From: an uncultured Bacteroidota bacterium
Lineage (GTDB): Bacteria > Bacteroidota > Bacteroidia > Flavobacteriales > Flavobacteriaceae
Assembly: GCA_902619855.1 (NCBI GenBank)
Contig: CACNGE010000001.1
Span: 1 to 64,000, forward strand
Length of the DNA: 64,000 nt
Direction of reading: 5' to 3'
Shown: piece after piece, positions 48,783 to 58,865 of the stretch
Layout: each line of letters starts with the position of its first letter
Numbering within the stretch: position 1 is the stretch's first letter
The notes under the pieces: model-generated
Seen by the model: only the letters and a program-made list of their open reading frames with translations
Database searches by the model: none
What the model was told of the DNA's origin: nothing
Made by a program: the position numbers and the translations under genes

Positions 48783-50105
48783 TTAGTTTTCTTTGGTTTC
48801 TGGTAAATATTCAAGTACCAAACGCTGGTTAGGGTTTAAGTACTTATTGGCAACATCTTTGATTTCCTCTCTAGTAATCGAACGATAGATATCAATTTCG
48901 GTGTTGATTAAATTCGTGTCATCGTAGAGCATGTGATATCGGGCTAGCGAATTGGCAATTCCCTCAACAGATGCGTTGGAACTGACAAATGCATTTTCAA
49001 TTTTGTTTTGCAATTTTTGATAATCGCGTTCCGATATCAATTGATTTTGAATTTTGACAATCTCTTCATCCATTTCGCTTACCAAGTCACTTAGTGTATT
49101 TTCACCAAGGGGCAATCCGAAAATGACATACATGCTGTAATCTTCTTGTGAAATATTGAATGCTCCTGTTTGCAAAGCCATTTTTTTCTCATCAACAAGT
49201 TTTTTATACAATTTAGAACTTGGACCATCACTGAGATAAGTTGAAATCATATCTAAAACTCTAGAATCTCTTTCGGTAAAACCAGGCGTTCGGTATGCGT
49301 TGACCACAGCAGGAATTTGAATATTTGAATCATATGCCGTCGCATTAATGCTTTCTGTTATTGGATCATCTTTCTCATAGTTACGGTCAATATCGGCTCC
49401 TCTTGGGATATCGCCAAAATAGTCTTGGATCATCTTTTTTGTGGTTGAAATATCAATATCACCAGCGACTACCAAAACAGCATTGTTTGGCACATAAAAT
49501 TTCTTATTGAAGGCCAAAAATTCGTCAAGGGTTGCTGCATCAAGATGTTCCATTTCACCAATGGTAGTCCAACGGTAGGGGTGTTTACTAAACAGATTTT
49601 TCTTAACGTTCTCAAGAAATTTTCCATAGGGTTGGTTATCCACTCGCAGTCTTTTTTCTTCCTTGACCACTTCGTTTTGGGTATCAACCCCAATTTGATT
49701 GATGATAGGATGTAACATCCGCTCGGATTCCATCCAAAGACCAAGCTCGAGGTTGTTTGAAGGAAAAACTTCGTAATAGTAGGTACGGTCATCCGTTGTA
49801 TTCGCATTATTTGTACCTCCATTTTCGGTAACAATAGAAAACCATTGTCCACGTTCAATATTTTCAGTGCCTTCGAAAAGTAGATGCTCAAAAAAATGAG
49901 CAAAACCAGTTCTGTCTGGTTGTTCGTCTTTGGCTCCAACGTGATACATGACAGATGTTGTTACCACAGGCGCATTATTATCTTGGTGTAAAATGACGTG
50001 TAAACCATTGTCTAAATCGTATTCTTCAAAAGAAACCGACTGTGCAAGACAGAAAGACAATGGAAAAAGTAGGAATAAAACTAATTTTTTAATCATGATA
50101 TTCAT
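48783..50105 (-). CDS. M16 family zinc peptidase (catalytic)
   Basis: FAHFFEHLLFEGTENI (HxxEH), signal peptide; 2 bp from the 46714 gene. Probable start at MIKKL. Confidence 0.9.
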   Translation of the reverse strand: MNIMIKKLVLFLLFPLSFCLAQSVSFEEYDLDNGLHVILHQDNNAPVVTTSVMYHVGAKDEQPDRTGFAHFFEHLLFEGTENIERGQWFSIVTENGGTNNANTTDDRTYYYEVFPSNNLELGLWMESERMLHPIINQIGVDTQNEVVKEEKRLRVDNQPYGKFLENVKKNLFSKHPYRWTTIGEMEHLDAATLDEFLAFNKKFYVPNNAVLVVAGDIDISTTKKMIQDYFGDIPRGADIDRNYEKDDPITESINATAYDSNIQIPAVVNAYRTPGFTERDSRVLDMISTYLSDGPSSKLYKKLVDEKKMALQTGAFNISQEDYSMYVIFGLPLGENTLSDLVSEMDEEIVKIQNQLISERDYQKLQNKIENAFVSSNASVEGIANSLARYHMLYDDTNLINTEIDIYRSITREEIKDVANKYLNPNQRLVLEYLPETKEN

Positions 50106-50199
50106 TATTTAAGTTGATGTATAAATATACATAATGAACGTTAAATGTTAATAAATTATTTTGATGAAATAAAAATTGTAATATAACTAAACAAGATTG

Positions 50200-50207
50200 T
50201 ATATTTG
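50200..50207 (+). promoter_or_regulatory. Bacteroidota -7 element TATATTTG upstream of rplU
   Basis: TAnnTTTG motif. Confidence 0.6.
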
Positions 50208-50237
50208 CACCCGCTAAAAAGCAAAAATAAAATAGAA

Positions 50238-50783
50238 ATGTACGCAATCGTAGATATAGCTGGGCAGCAATTTAAAGTTGCAAAAGACAAAAAAGTATAC
50301 GTACATCGTTTGGACGCTAAAACTGGTACAAAAGTTTCTTTTGATCAGGTTTTGTTGTTGGACGACGGTGGAAAAGTTACTGTAGGCGCCCCTGCTATCG
50401 CCAATGCTTCTGTAGAGGCAAAAGTGGTCAAACACCTAAAAGATGACAAGGTCATCGTGTTTAAGAAAAAGCGACGTAAGGGTTATCGTGTCAAAAACGG
50501 ACATCGACAGTCACTTACTGAAATCGTTATCGAATCCATCGGCACTTCTGCCAAGAAGAAACCAGCACCTGCTGCCAAAGCTGAAAAAGAAGCTGTAAAG
50601 GCCAAGCCTGCTGCAAAAAAAGAAACTGCTAAAGCAGCTCCTAAAAAAGCTGCTGCAAAACCAAAAGCTGACTTGAGTACTAAGACAGTTGCTGAGCTCA
50701 AAGCAATGGCAAAAGAAGCTGGGATTTCTGGATATACGAGTTTGAAAAAAGCAGAACTAATTGCGGCATTATCCGCTAAATAA
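50238..50783 (+). CDS. rplU: 50S ribosomal protein L21 with C-terminal Lys/Ala-rich and SAP/Rho-N-like extension
   Basis: [24 protein letters not shown]...[16 protein letters not shown], then AKP-rich linker and [36 protein letters not shown]. Confidence 0.95.
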   Translation: MYAIVDIAGQQFKVAKDKKVYVHRLDAKTGTKVSFDQVLLLDDGGKVTVGAPAIANASVEAKVVKHLKDDKVIVFKKKRRKGYRVKNGHRQSLTEIVIESIGTSAKKKPAPAAKAEKEAVKAKPAAKKETAKAAPKKAAAKPKADLSTKTVAELKAMAKEAGISGYTSLKKAELIAALSAK

Positions 50784-50791
50784 AATATACC

Positions 50792-51049
50792 ATGGCACAC
50801 AAAAAAGGAGTAGGTAGCTCGAAAAACGGAAGAGAATCAGAATCGAAACGCTTGGGCGTAAAGATTTTTGGTGGTCAGCCTGCCATCGCAGGTAATATTA
50901 TTGTACGTCAACGTGGTACAAAACACCATCCTGGCGAAAACGTTTACTTAGGTAAAGATCATACACTACACGCCAAAGTGGATGGTGTAGTGAAGTTTAC
51001 CAAAAAGAAAGATAATCGATCTTATGTGTCTGTTGAGCCTAACGCTTAA
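50792..51049 (+). CDS. rpmA: 50S ribosomal protein L27
   Basis: [51 protein letters not shown]. Confidence 0.98.
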   Translation: MAHKKGVGSSKNGRESESKRLGVKIFGGQPAIAGNIIVRQRGTKHHPGENVYLGKDHTLHAKVDGVVKFTKKKDNRSYVSVEPNA

Positions 51050-51072
51050 GACCTAAATTAAAACTTATTTGA

Positions 51073-51103
51073 AAACCCTTTGCGATTGCAAAGGGTTTTT
51101 TGT
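51073..51103 (+). terminator. Terminator of rplU-rpmA
   Basis: AAAACCCTTTGCgattGCAAAGGGTTTTTT. Confidence 0.85.
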
Positions 51104-51122
51104 TTGAAATTGTTTGAGAATA

Positions 51123-51155
51123 AAAAAACCGAGACATTGTCTCGGTTTTGTTTTT
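51123..51155 (-). terminator. Terminator of ahcY
   Basis: AAAAAACCGAGACattGTCTCGGTTTTGTTTTTT. Confidence 0.8.
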
Positions 51156-51173
51156 TCCTATCAGAACAGCTGA

Positions 51174-52481
51174 TTAGTATCGATAATACTCTGGCTTGTA
51201 TGGCCCTTCAACTTTAACGCCAATATAGCTGGCTTGTTCTTTTTCAAGTTCTTCAAGTTCAACACCCAATTTTTCTAGGTGCAAACGAGCGACCTGCTCA
51301 TCTAAGTGCTTGGGTAACATATAGACTTTGTTTTCGTAGCGATCGCTGTGTTTCCACAACTCAATCTGCGCTAGTACTTGGTTGGTGAATGAATTACTCA
51401 TCACAAAACTTGGGTGACCAGTAGCACAACCCAAGTTGACAAGGCGACCCTCAGCCAATACAACAATGTCATTTCCATCAACATTGTACAAATCAACTTG
51501 TGGTTTGATTTCGTCTTTGGTATGACCATAATTTTCATTTAGCCAAGCCATGTCGATTTCGTTGTCAAAGTGTCCAATGTTACAAACAATTGCTTTGTCT
51601 TTCATGGCACGGAAGTGGCGTTCAGTAACGATGTTTTTATTTCCAGTAGCAGTTACTATGATATCTGCATTTGCGATTACTGTTTCAAGTTTTTTCACTT
51701 CATATCCATCCATGGAAGCCTGAAGTGCACAAATTGGGTCAATTTCAGTAACAGTTACTATGGCTCCTGCACCTTGAAAAGAGGCAACAGTACCTTTACC
51801 TACATCACCATAGCCAGCGACAACAACACGTTTTCCTGCAAGCATAATGTCAGTTGAACGGCGTACAGCATCAACAGCGCTCTCTTTACAGCCATATTTA
51901 TTGTCAAATTTAGACTTGGTAACAGAGTCATTCACATTGATTGCTGGAAGCGTTAGCGTTCCGTTTTTCATGCGTTCATACAAGCGATGAACTCCTGTTG
52001 TTGTTTCTTCCGAAAGCCCTTTGATCCCTGAAACGAGCTCAGGAAATCTGTCCAATACCATATTGGTCAAATCACCACCATCATCGAGAATCATGTTTAA
52101 TGGCTTTTGATCTTCCCCAAAAAATAGGGTTTGCTCAATACACCAATCAAACTCTTCTTCGTTCATTCCTTTCCACGCATAAACAGGGATGCCAGCAGCA
52201 GCAATGGCAGCAGCAGCATGATCTTGAGTGGAGAAAATGTTACATGAACTCCATGTCACGTCTGCTCGCAAGTCCACAAGCGTTTCGATAAGAACAGCTG
52301 TTTGAATGGTCATGTGAAGGCAACCAGCAATTCGGGCACCTTTCAAGGGTTTTTCTTCTTTGTATTGCTCGCGCAGCGCCATCAGTCCTGGCATCTCTGC
52401 TTCTGCAAGCTGAATTTCTTTACGCCCCCAGTCTGCAAGGGTGATGTCTTTGACTTTAAACGGTAGTGTCTTTGTTGCCAT
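51174..52481 (-). CDS. ahcY: Adenosylhomocysteinase
   Basis: [57 protein letters not shown] at 52481 preferred. Confidence 0.97.
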   Translation of the reverse strand: MATKTLPFKVKDITLADWGRKEIQLAEAEMPGLMALREQYKEEKPLKGARIAGCLHMTIQTAVLIETLVDLRADVTWSSCNIFSTQDHAAAAIAAAGIPVYAWKGMNEEEFDWCIEQTLFFGEDQKPLNMILDDGGDLTNMVLDRFPELVSGIKGLSEETTTGVHRLYERMKNGTLTLPAINVNDSVTKSKFDNKYGCKESAVDAVRRSTDIMLAGKRVVVAGYGDVGKGTVASFQGAGAIVTVTEIDPICALQASMDGYEVKKLETVIANADIIVTATGNKNIVTERHFRAMKDKAIVCNIGHFDNEIDMAWLNENYGHTKDEIKPQVDLYNVDGNDIVVLAEGRLVNLGCATGHPSFVMSNSFTNQVLAQIELWKHSDRYENKVYMLPKHLDEQVARLHLEKLGVELEELEKEQASYIGVKVEGPYKPEYYRY

Positions 52482-52528
52482 AGTTGTATATTTGCTTTCT
52501 ACAATTTTTGCCAAAATTACAAATACCA

Positions 52529-53134
52529 ATGCCCATATACAAACACTGTCAACTAAATTCTTTTTCAAAATTATGGGTGTGGCATATTACTGAGGGTGAG
52601 GAGGAGTTAATCGAACATATATCACTGGGTTTAAATTGTACCAATCGCCTTGAAGCGATAACACATACAAATCATCGTAAGGGGTTTTTGGCAGTGCGAT
52701 CTTTACTCAACTTTGCAAACATTTCACCCGACAACCTTCACTATACCAACAATGGCAAGCCATATCTTCTAAACGGGCCATATATATCTTTTAGCCATAC
52801 AAATGATTATGCTGCAATTGCCGTTGGAAAATCACCCATAGGAGTGGATGTTGAGCGTCATCGAACGAAAGTGAAGCGTGTCGCACAAAAATTTGTCAAC
52901 CCCAAGGATAAAGCACCACTAGACACCATTGCTGGCTTAACAGATCTGTGGTGTGTCAAAGAGTCGATGTACAAAGCCATTTCAATTCCTGGCATTCGGA
53001 TGAGCAAGGATATATCTGTCGATTTGAGAATACCAGATCAGGGTGTTGCGACATATAAAAATGATACCTACGACATTTTTCGTTACGTTTGGAATGACCA
53101 TAGTTGTGCAGTAACTGTAAAAAATCAAGTATGA
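52529..53134 (+). CDS. 4'-phosphopantetheinyl transferase superfamily protein
   Basis: [27 protein letters not shown]...[12 protein letters not shown]. Confidence 0.82.
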   Translation: MPIYKHCQLNSFSKLWVWHITEGEEELIEHISLGLNCTNRLEAITHTNHRKGFLAVRSLLNFANISPDNLHYTNNGKPYLLNGPYISFSHTNDYAAIAVGKSPIGVDVERHRTKVKRVAQKFVNPKDKAPLDTIAGLTDLWCVKESMYKAISIPGIRMSKDISVDLRIPDQGVATYKNDTYDIFRYVWNDHSCAVTVKNQV

Positions 53135-53391
53135 ATATCTCTGTAGAAATCACATTTACACCCCTTCATGATCAGTATCGTGAGCGCATCAAAAATTTTA
53201 TTATTGACTTACGAACTGGTGGGTTTACGATCTCAGAAACTCCTCTGAGCACCCAATTGTATGGTTCATATGATGCCCTAATGCCCTTTTTGACAGAAAC
53301 AATAAAAACTGCCCTTGAGGAAGAAGAAAAGGGGATCATGCACCTAAAAATATTCAATTCAGATCGCAGTGATTATGTCTCAGATTTTTGA
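53131..53391 (+). CDS. YkoF/MTH1187-like thiamine-binding domain protein (tentative)
   Basis: 86-aa [32 protein letters not shown]...; coupled to a pnuC-like gene in a thiamine-associated locus. Confidence 0.5.
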   Translation: MNISVEITFTPLHDQYRERIKNFIIDLRTGGFTISETPLSTQLYGSYDALMPFLTETIKTALEEEEKGIMHLKIFNSDRSDYVSDF

Positions 53392-54013
53392 TTTTCTTTT
53401 TGCGCAATACGCCTCTTATGAAACCTTAGATATTGTTTTGGAAGCAACAGCTGTTGTGTTTGGCCTGCTCAGTGTTTGGCTTGCCAAAAAAAATCATATT
53501 GGGGTTTTTCCGACTGGGATGATTTCAACCTCAATCTATGTTTATCTATTACTCAAATGGGGTTTGGTTGGAGACATGCTCATCAACACCTACTATTTTA
53601 TCATGTCGGTCTATGGTTGGTTTATTTGGACAAGAGTCAATGACCTAAAAGAGGTGACCCCTATTGCAAGGATTCTTCGGAGTGAAAGAAACTACCTCGT
53701 AATGCTTTTCTTGGGAAGCTTGATCTTTGTGTATGGTGTTTATCAATGGTTTGGACTTTGGAATTCATCTACAGCTGTGATTGATACAGTTACCACTGCT
53801 ATCTTTTTTTCAGGGATGTGGTTGATGGCGCGACGTAAAATAGAAAATTGGATTTTTTGGATTGTTGGCGATATCATTTCAATACCTTTGTATCTGATCA
53901 AAGGCTTTAGTTTAACAAGTATACAATACCTAATTTTCACTTTTATTGCCATCTATGGCTATTTGGAATGGAAAAAAATTTTAGACAAATACCCAGCAAT
54001 TGTAAAAAGGTAG
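53375..54013 (+). CDS. PnuC/PnuT family vitamin transporter
   Basis: VFGLLSVWLAKKNHIGVFPTGMISTSIYVYLLLKWGLVGDMLINTYYFIMSVYGWFIW. Confidence 0.85.
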   Translation: MSQIFDFLFAQYASYETLDIVLEATAVVFGLLSVWLAKKNHIGVFPTGMISTSIYVYLLLKWGLVGDMLINTYYFIMSVYGWFIWTRVNDLKEVTPIARILRSERNYLVMLFLGSLIFVYGVYQWFGLWNSSTAVIDTVTTAIFFSGMWLMARRKIENWIFWIVGDIISIPLYLIKGFSLTSIQYLIFTFIAIYGYLEWKKILDKYPAIVKR

Positions 54014-54534
54014 TTTTGTTTGGTCCAGAATCGACTGGAAAGACAACACTTGCTAAACAGTTGGCAGCGCATTTCAAATCAGATTGGGTTCCTGAATATG
54101 CACGCGAATATCTTCAACAAAAGTGGGATGAGACGAAAGAAATTTGCACCAAAGAAGACTTGCCGATCATTGCTGCTGGACAAATGGCAATTGAAAATCA
54201 AAAGGTCAGTACAACAGACACGATTTTGTTTTGTGACACCGATTTGCTGGTCACCAAAATATATTCCGAAGTTTACTTCGATGGTTATTGCGACCCTGAC
54301 TTGCATCATTTTGCAGTCAATAACACTTACGATTTGTATCTTTTGTTGGATATTGACACGCCCTGGGTTGCCGATGATTTGCGCGATAAACCAAATGAAA
54401 GAGACATAATGTTAGCAGCATTTAAACAAGCACTTCATTCCTTCAAGCGAACATTTGAACTGATTCAAGGGCTGGGAGAACATCGTTTACAGGCTGCCAT
54501 ACAAGCCATCCAATCACACTTTGCCTATGTTTGA
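53968..54534 (+). CDS. NadR/Nrk-like P-loop ATPase
   Basis: KVVLFGPESTGKTTLAKQLAAHF...VPEYAREYL...FCDTDLLVTKIYSEVYFG-like motifs. Overlaps the pnuC-like gene. Confidence 0.82.
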   Translation: MEKNFRQIPSNCKKVVLFGPESTGKTTLAKQLAAHFKSDWVPEYAREYLQQKWDETKEICTKEDLPIIAAGQMAIENQKVSTTDTILFCDTDLLVTKIYSEVYFDGYCDPDLHHFAVNNTYDLYLLLDIDTPWVADDLRDKPNERDIMLAAFKQALHSFKRTFELIQGLGEHRLQAAIQAIQSHFAYV

Positions 54535-56029
54535 GTTTTCAAAAAGTCAAATCAACCAACTTAAAAAGCGTGGAATTTCTGTTGCCAATGCTGAGGCAAT
54601 GATTGCGAATATAAATCAGCAAAATACCTACTGCAATATTCATCGGCCAGCAACATTGGGCGATGGAATTATCGAGTTTAGCACAACCGATTTACAACGC
54701 TATGCAAAACTCTATAGCGATACTGCAAACAATTTTCAAGTCGCCCGATTTATCCCAGCTTCAGGAATGGCCACTCGAATGTTTAGTTTTTTATCCCCAC
54801 TTTTTGTGGAGGACAGACAAGCATTTGCCAAAGCCCTTGAAACTCATCAAGACAGCCCAAAAGTCAAAAAATTTTTGGAAGGATATCGCTATTTTCCTTT
54901 TTATAAAGCGATGAAAGAGCAAATGGAAAGAGAGCACAAAACCAGCAGCGACAGCATCGATTTTTTACACACATTCATACAAGCTTTATTTAAACAATAT
55001 GCCAATCAGCCGAAGGCATTTGTGCATTTCCATAAGTATGCAGAACAATTGAGAACTGCTATCGAAGAGCAGTTGATGTATGCTGTTCAATTTGCCCTTG
55101 TCAATAATCGTATTTCCAATCATTTTACGATCTCTCCTGGTTTGGAGGAAGCTTTTGATCAGCATGTCAAAAAAGCTTGTTTAGCGATCGAACGTACCCA
55201 TGCTTGTACAATCGATATTGACTACTCGGTGCAAGAGGCTTCTACAGATTCCCTGGTTATTGATGCTGATGGACAATTGGTTACAGATTACCAAGGACAA
55301 TTGGTTTTTCGTACTGGGGGCCATGGTGCTTTGCTTCAAAACCTCAACAACATAGATGCAGATCTTGTGTTTATTAACAACATTGACAATGTTTCTCCAC
55401 AAGCACAGCACGAGGAATCTGGCATGTATAAGCGTGTTTTAGGGGGCTATCTATTGCACATACAACAAGAGGTTTTTCGATTGCTCCGAACGATTGTTGA
55501 AGAAGGTGTTTTGGACGAGGCGATTCATTTTTTGGATCAACATTTTCACGTGCATATACAAGAAGATGACATAGCACTGAGAAGGCAAAAGGTTATTGAC
55601 CGACTCAATCGTCCCCTTCGTGTTTGTGGAATGGTGCCAAACAGTGGCGATCCCGGAGGAGGCCCTTTTTGGGTGGAAGATGAAATGGGTGTACACTTAC
55701 AGATCGTTGAGCGAGCACAAGTAGACTTGCGTCAACCTTCACAAGCTGTACATTTTCAACAAGGAACACACTTCAACCCTGTCGAGTTGGTCTGTAGCTT
55801 GGTCGATTTTGAAGGGAATCCATTTGACTTGCGCGCTTTTGTCGATCCATCTACCTATTTTATTGTTGAGAAGACCCTGAATGGAAAACCGATAAAATCA
55901 ATGGAGCACCCAGGGCTGTGGAATGGGTCTATGGCTTTTTGGAACACCTTATTTGTTTCAATACCATCAAGCATGTTTACCCCTGTCAAAGAAGTCATTG
56001 ATTTGTTGCGAAGTACACATCAAAATTAA
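54521..56029 (+). CDS. DUF4301 family protein
   Basis: VARFIPASGMATRMFSFL, FRTGGHGALLQNLNNIDADLVFINNIDNV, MVPNSGDPGGGPFWV. Confidence 0.75.
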   Translation: MPMFEFSKSQINQLKKRGISVANAEAMIANINQQNTYCNIHRPATLGDGIIEFSTTDLQRYAKLYSDTANNFQVARFIPASGMATRMFSFLSPLFVEDRQAFAKALETHQDSPKVKKFLEGYRYFPFYKAMKEQMEREHKTSSDSIDFLHTFIQALFKQYANQPKAFVHFHKYAEQLRTAIEEQLMYAVQFALVNNRISNHFTISPGLEEAFDQHVKKACLAIERTHACTIDIDYSVQEASTDSLVIDADGQLVTDYQGQLVFRTGGHGALLQNLNNIDADLVFINNIDNVSPQAQHEESGMYKRVLGGYLLHIQQEVFRLLRTIVEEGVLDEAIHFLDQHFHVHIQEDDIALRRQKVIDRLNRPLRVCGMVPNSGDPGGGPFWVEDEMGVHLQIVERAQVDLRQPSQAVHFQQGTHFNPVELVCSLVDFEGNPFDLRAFVDPSTYFIVEKTLNGKPIKSMEHPGLWNGSMAFWNTLFVSIPSSMFTPVKEVIDLLRSTHQN

Positions 56030-56035
56030 TTCTAT

Positions 56036-56043
56036 TATCTTTG
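56036..56043 (+). promoter_or_regulatory. Bacteroidota -7 element TATCTTTG upstream of the TPP riboswitch
   Basis: TAnnTTTG motif immediately before the aptamer. Confidence 0.55.
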
Positions 56044-56049
56044 CCCCAT

Positions 56050-56118
56050 CTCAAAGGGGTGCCTAAAAGGGCTGAGATCATACCCATTGAACCTGGGCAG
56101 ATAATGCTGCCAAGGGAA
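56050..56118 (+). ncRNA. TPP riboswitch (thi-box)
   Basis: aaaGGGGTGCCtaaaagGGCTGAGAtcatACCCattGAACCTGggcaGATAATGCtgcCaAGGGAA. Confidence 0.93.
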
Positions 56119-56169
56119 ATTTTAACCATCAGAATAATTACCCCTTTTGTTCGTATAAAACGATTACTA

Positions 56170-58359
56170 ATGAAATATGCACTATTGATACTATTCTCTT
56201 GTATGTTTTTTGGACATGCTCAACAACAACTAGATAGTTTACAATCAACAATTGATTTAAAAGAAGTCATAGTCTCTTCTTTGCAAGCAACCAGTGAAAC
56301 GCCAATGGCTTTTAGCAATCTTACAAAAGAAGAATTGAGTGAGCGAAATTTAGGTGTTGATATGCCAATTCTTCTTCAATTCCTCCCTGGCACAGTCTCC
56401 ACCAGTGATGCTGGTGCAGGCATTGGCTACACAGGCATTCGGGTACGTGGTAGTGATGCCACTCGCATCAATGTCAGCATTAATGGAATCCCTTATAATG
56501 ACGCCGAATCGCAAGGCACATTTTGGGTAAATCTACCTGATTTTGGTTCGTCGGTTGGGTCTCTTCAGTTGCAAAGAGGTGTTGGAACTTCGATGAATGG
56601 GGCAGGGGCTTTTGGTGCTAGTATCAACTTGACAACAGATCGTATATCAGACTCGTCTTATGTGCAGTTGGCCAATGGTTTTGGGAGTTTTAACACACGT
56701 AAGCATTCTGTCATGTTTTCCACTGGTCTTTTATCGGACCAGTTTGAATTGTCAGGGCGTTTATCCAAAATTGATTCCGATGGTTATATTGATCGTGCAA
56801 GCGCAGACTTAAAATCTTATTTTTTACAGGGGATTTTTAGGCATCAAAACACCCAAATCAAAGCACTTGCTTTTGGAGGGTTTGAGCGCACCTATCAATC
56901 TTGGTTTGGTATTGATGAAGAGACTTTGCAAACCGATCGAACCTATAACCCCGCTGGAGAAAACTATAACAGCGATGGAAAGCTGATTGGGTTTTATGAT
57001 GATCAAGTCGATAATTATAATCAAGATCATTATCAGCTACATTGGGAGCAGGGGGTCAATGCCTATTGGTCTTTTGCGCTAGGGCTAAACTACACCTACG
57101 GAAGAGGGTATTATCAAGAACTCAATGATCTTTGGTACGATCAAAATATCAGTTTTTCTGGCAATAGTTCGAGTGCTTATTTGCAATTGCCCAACAGTGA
57201 TGCAGTGGATACAGAAAACATCACCCAAAAATGGTTAGACAATGATTTTTACGTTGCCAATTTGATGGCAGCATTTGAAAAGGGCAAGCAGAAGCTCAAC
57301 CTCGGATTTTCATACAGTAATTATATTGGTGATCACTTTGGCACTTTAATTTGGGCGCAAAACGCTGGTGGTGCATCACCAAACCATCGGTTTTATGAAA
57401 ATAAAGGAGAAAAAAAGGATACAAATATGTTTGCCAAACTCACACATGCCATTGGTAATCAATGGACAGTTTATACTGATGTGCAATATCGCTGGGTTGA
57501 TTATTTTGCCAATGGTATGCAAGCAGGTCAGGTACCAATTGATGTGGATATAAACTATGGCTTTTTTAATCCAAAAGCAGGGGTTACTTATCGAATGAAT
57601 CCCAACCAACAGCTCTACTTTTCTGTGGCTCGTGCACATAAAGAACCCAATCGAACAGATTTCGAAAATGGAAACCCTTTGCCAGAGGAGTTAACAGATT
57701 TTGAATTAGGATGGCGTTATAACCAGTCATCGATACAGTTTGTTGCCAATGCCTACTTTATGGACTACACAAATCAGCTTGTTCTGACAGGGGCAATCGA
57801 CGAGGTGGGCGCACCAATCCGAACCAACAGTGGAAGCAGTTATCGTTTGGGAGTAGAGTTGGATCTCAACTGGGTAATCTCTGATAAGTGGCAATGGCAA
57901 TCCAATTTATCGCTGAGTGAAAATAAGAATCGTGATTTCTTTTTTGAGCGCGATGCAAAGTTGCAGCCTCTGGGAAATACCAACCTCTCTTTTTCGCCAA
58001 ATGTGGTTGGTGCCAGTCAGTTGCACTACAAACCAACAGATAAATTATCTATGGGCTTATTCAGTAAATATGTTGGGGAGCAGTTTCTTGGCAACATCGA
58101 CTCTCTATTATCGAAGCTAGAGGCATACATTACACAAGACATCAATATTCAATACAAGATGACTCCCAATTGGTGTGAGACTTTGCAGTTACAACTGTTG
58201 CTAAATAATATTTTGGATAAAAAATATGTATCCAATGGTTATTTCTATACCTATGATGATGATTGGAGCAACCCTGGTTCGATTACGACCACAGAGGGGG
58301 TAGGGTATTATCCTCAGGCAGGATTTCATTTTTTGACTGGAATGACAATAAGCTTTTAA
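56170..58359 (+). CDS. TonB-dependent receptor, predicted thiamine-related uptake
   Basis: IGYTGIRVRGSDATRINVSINGIPYNDAESQGTFWVNLPDF plug; preceded by a TPP riboswitch. The ORF-track start at 56041 reads into the riboswitch; ATG at 56170 gives a signal peptide. Confidence 0.9.
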   Translation: MKYALLILFSCMFFGHAQQQLDSLQSTIDLKEVIVSSLQATSETPMAFSNLTKEELSERNLGVDMPILLQFLPGTVSTSDAGAGIGYTGIRVRGSDATRINVSINGIPYNDAESQGTFWVNLPDFGSSVGSLQLQRGVGTSMNGAGAFGASINLTTDRISDSSYVQLANGFGSFNTRKHSVMFSTGLLSDQFELSGRLSKIDSDGYIDRASADLKSYFLQGIFRHQNTQIKALAFGGFERTYQSWFGIDEETLQTDRTYNPAGENYNSDGKLIGFYDDQVDNYNQDHYQLHWEQGVNAYWSFALGLNYTYGRGYYQELNDLWYDQNISFSGNSSSAYLQLPNSDAVDTENITQKWLDNDFYVANLMAAFEKGKQKLNLGFSYSNYIGDHFGTLIWAQNAGGASPNHRFYENKGEKKDTNMFAKLTHAIGNQWTVYTDVQYRWVDYFANGMQAGQVPIDVDINYGFFNPKAGVTYRMNPNQQLYFSVARAHKEPNRTDFENGNPLPEELTDFELGWRYNQSSIQFVANAYFMDYTNQLVLTGAIDEVGAPIRTNSGSSYRLGVELDLNWVISDKWQWQSNLSLSENKNRDFFFERDAKLQPLGNTNLSFSPNVVGASQLHYKPTDKLSMGLFSKYVGEQFLGNIDSLLSKLEAYITQDINIQYKMTPNWCETLQLQLLLNNILDKKYVSNGYFYTYDDDWSNPGSITTTEGVGYYPQAGFHFLTGMTISF

Positions 58360-58775
58360 TTATAGATAAGCACTAGGTTGCCAGAACGACGAATGCCATA
58401 GTTGAACAAACCATATTCTACGCCATCAGTTAGTGGTTGGCCTGTGACAAGGCTGTAGGTTGAATCGTCGCAACTGCATTCAACAATGATATCGTTGATC
58501 GTGGTTTTCGAACAATCGCTGGGTATTTGGTTGGGACAACTTGCTTCCCAAGCCAAGATTTGAGAACCATCGAGGTTGTAGAGGTGCACTCCTTTCACTC
58601 CCAACTGTTCTATAGTGATAGATCCACCAGTAAATCGAAGACCGTCATAGAGTGGTAGATCGAGACTGAGCTCAAATTCAAAAGGTGGTAAATTATTTAG
58701 GTAAGGGTTTTGCTGTATCGGATCACTTTTACAACCCAATACACACAATAAAACAACACATGTTAACCACTTCAT
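58356..58775 (-). CDS. Lipoprotein with degenerate Rieske-like C-terminal region (tentative)
   Basis: Lipobox LLCVLGC; AWEASCPNQIPSDC...VECSCDDSTYSLVTGQPLTDGVEYGLFNYGIRRSGNLVLIYN. Confidence 0.55.
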   Translation of the reverse strand: MKWLTCVVLLCVLGCKSDPIQQNPYLNNLPPFEFELSLDLPLYDGLRFTGGSITIEQLGVKGVHLYNLDGSQILAWEASCPNQIPSDCSKTTINDIIVECSCDDSTYSLVTGQPLTDGVEYGLFNYGIRRSGNLVLIYN

Positions 58776-58865
58776 TTTCGCTACAAATTACGCCAAAAAA
58801 ATAGATTTTTGTATATTTGCCTAATATCCCAGCCTCTGGGATTTTTTCATTCTAAAATCAAAATT

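Noticed and set aside
49469-49939. 156-aa minus-strand ORF inside the M16 peptidase gene
   Set aside because: Alternative frame of a conserved gene; low-complexity composition without motifs.
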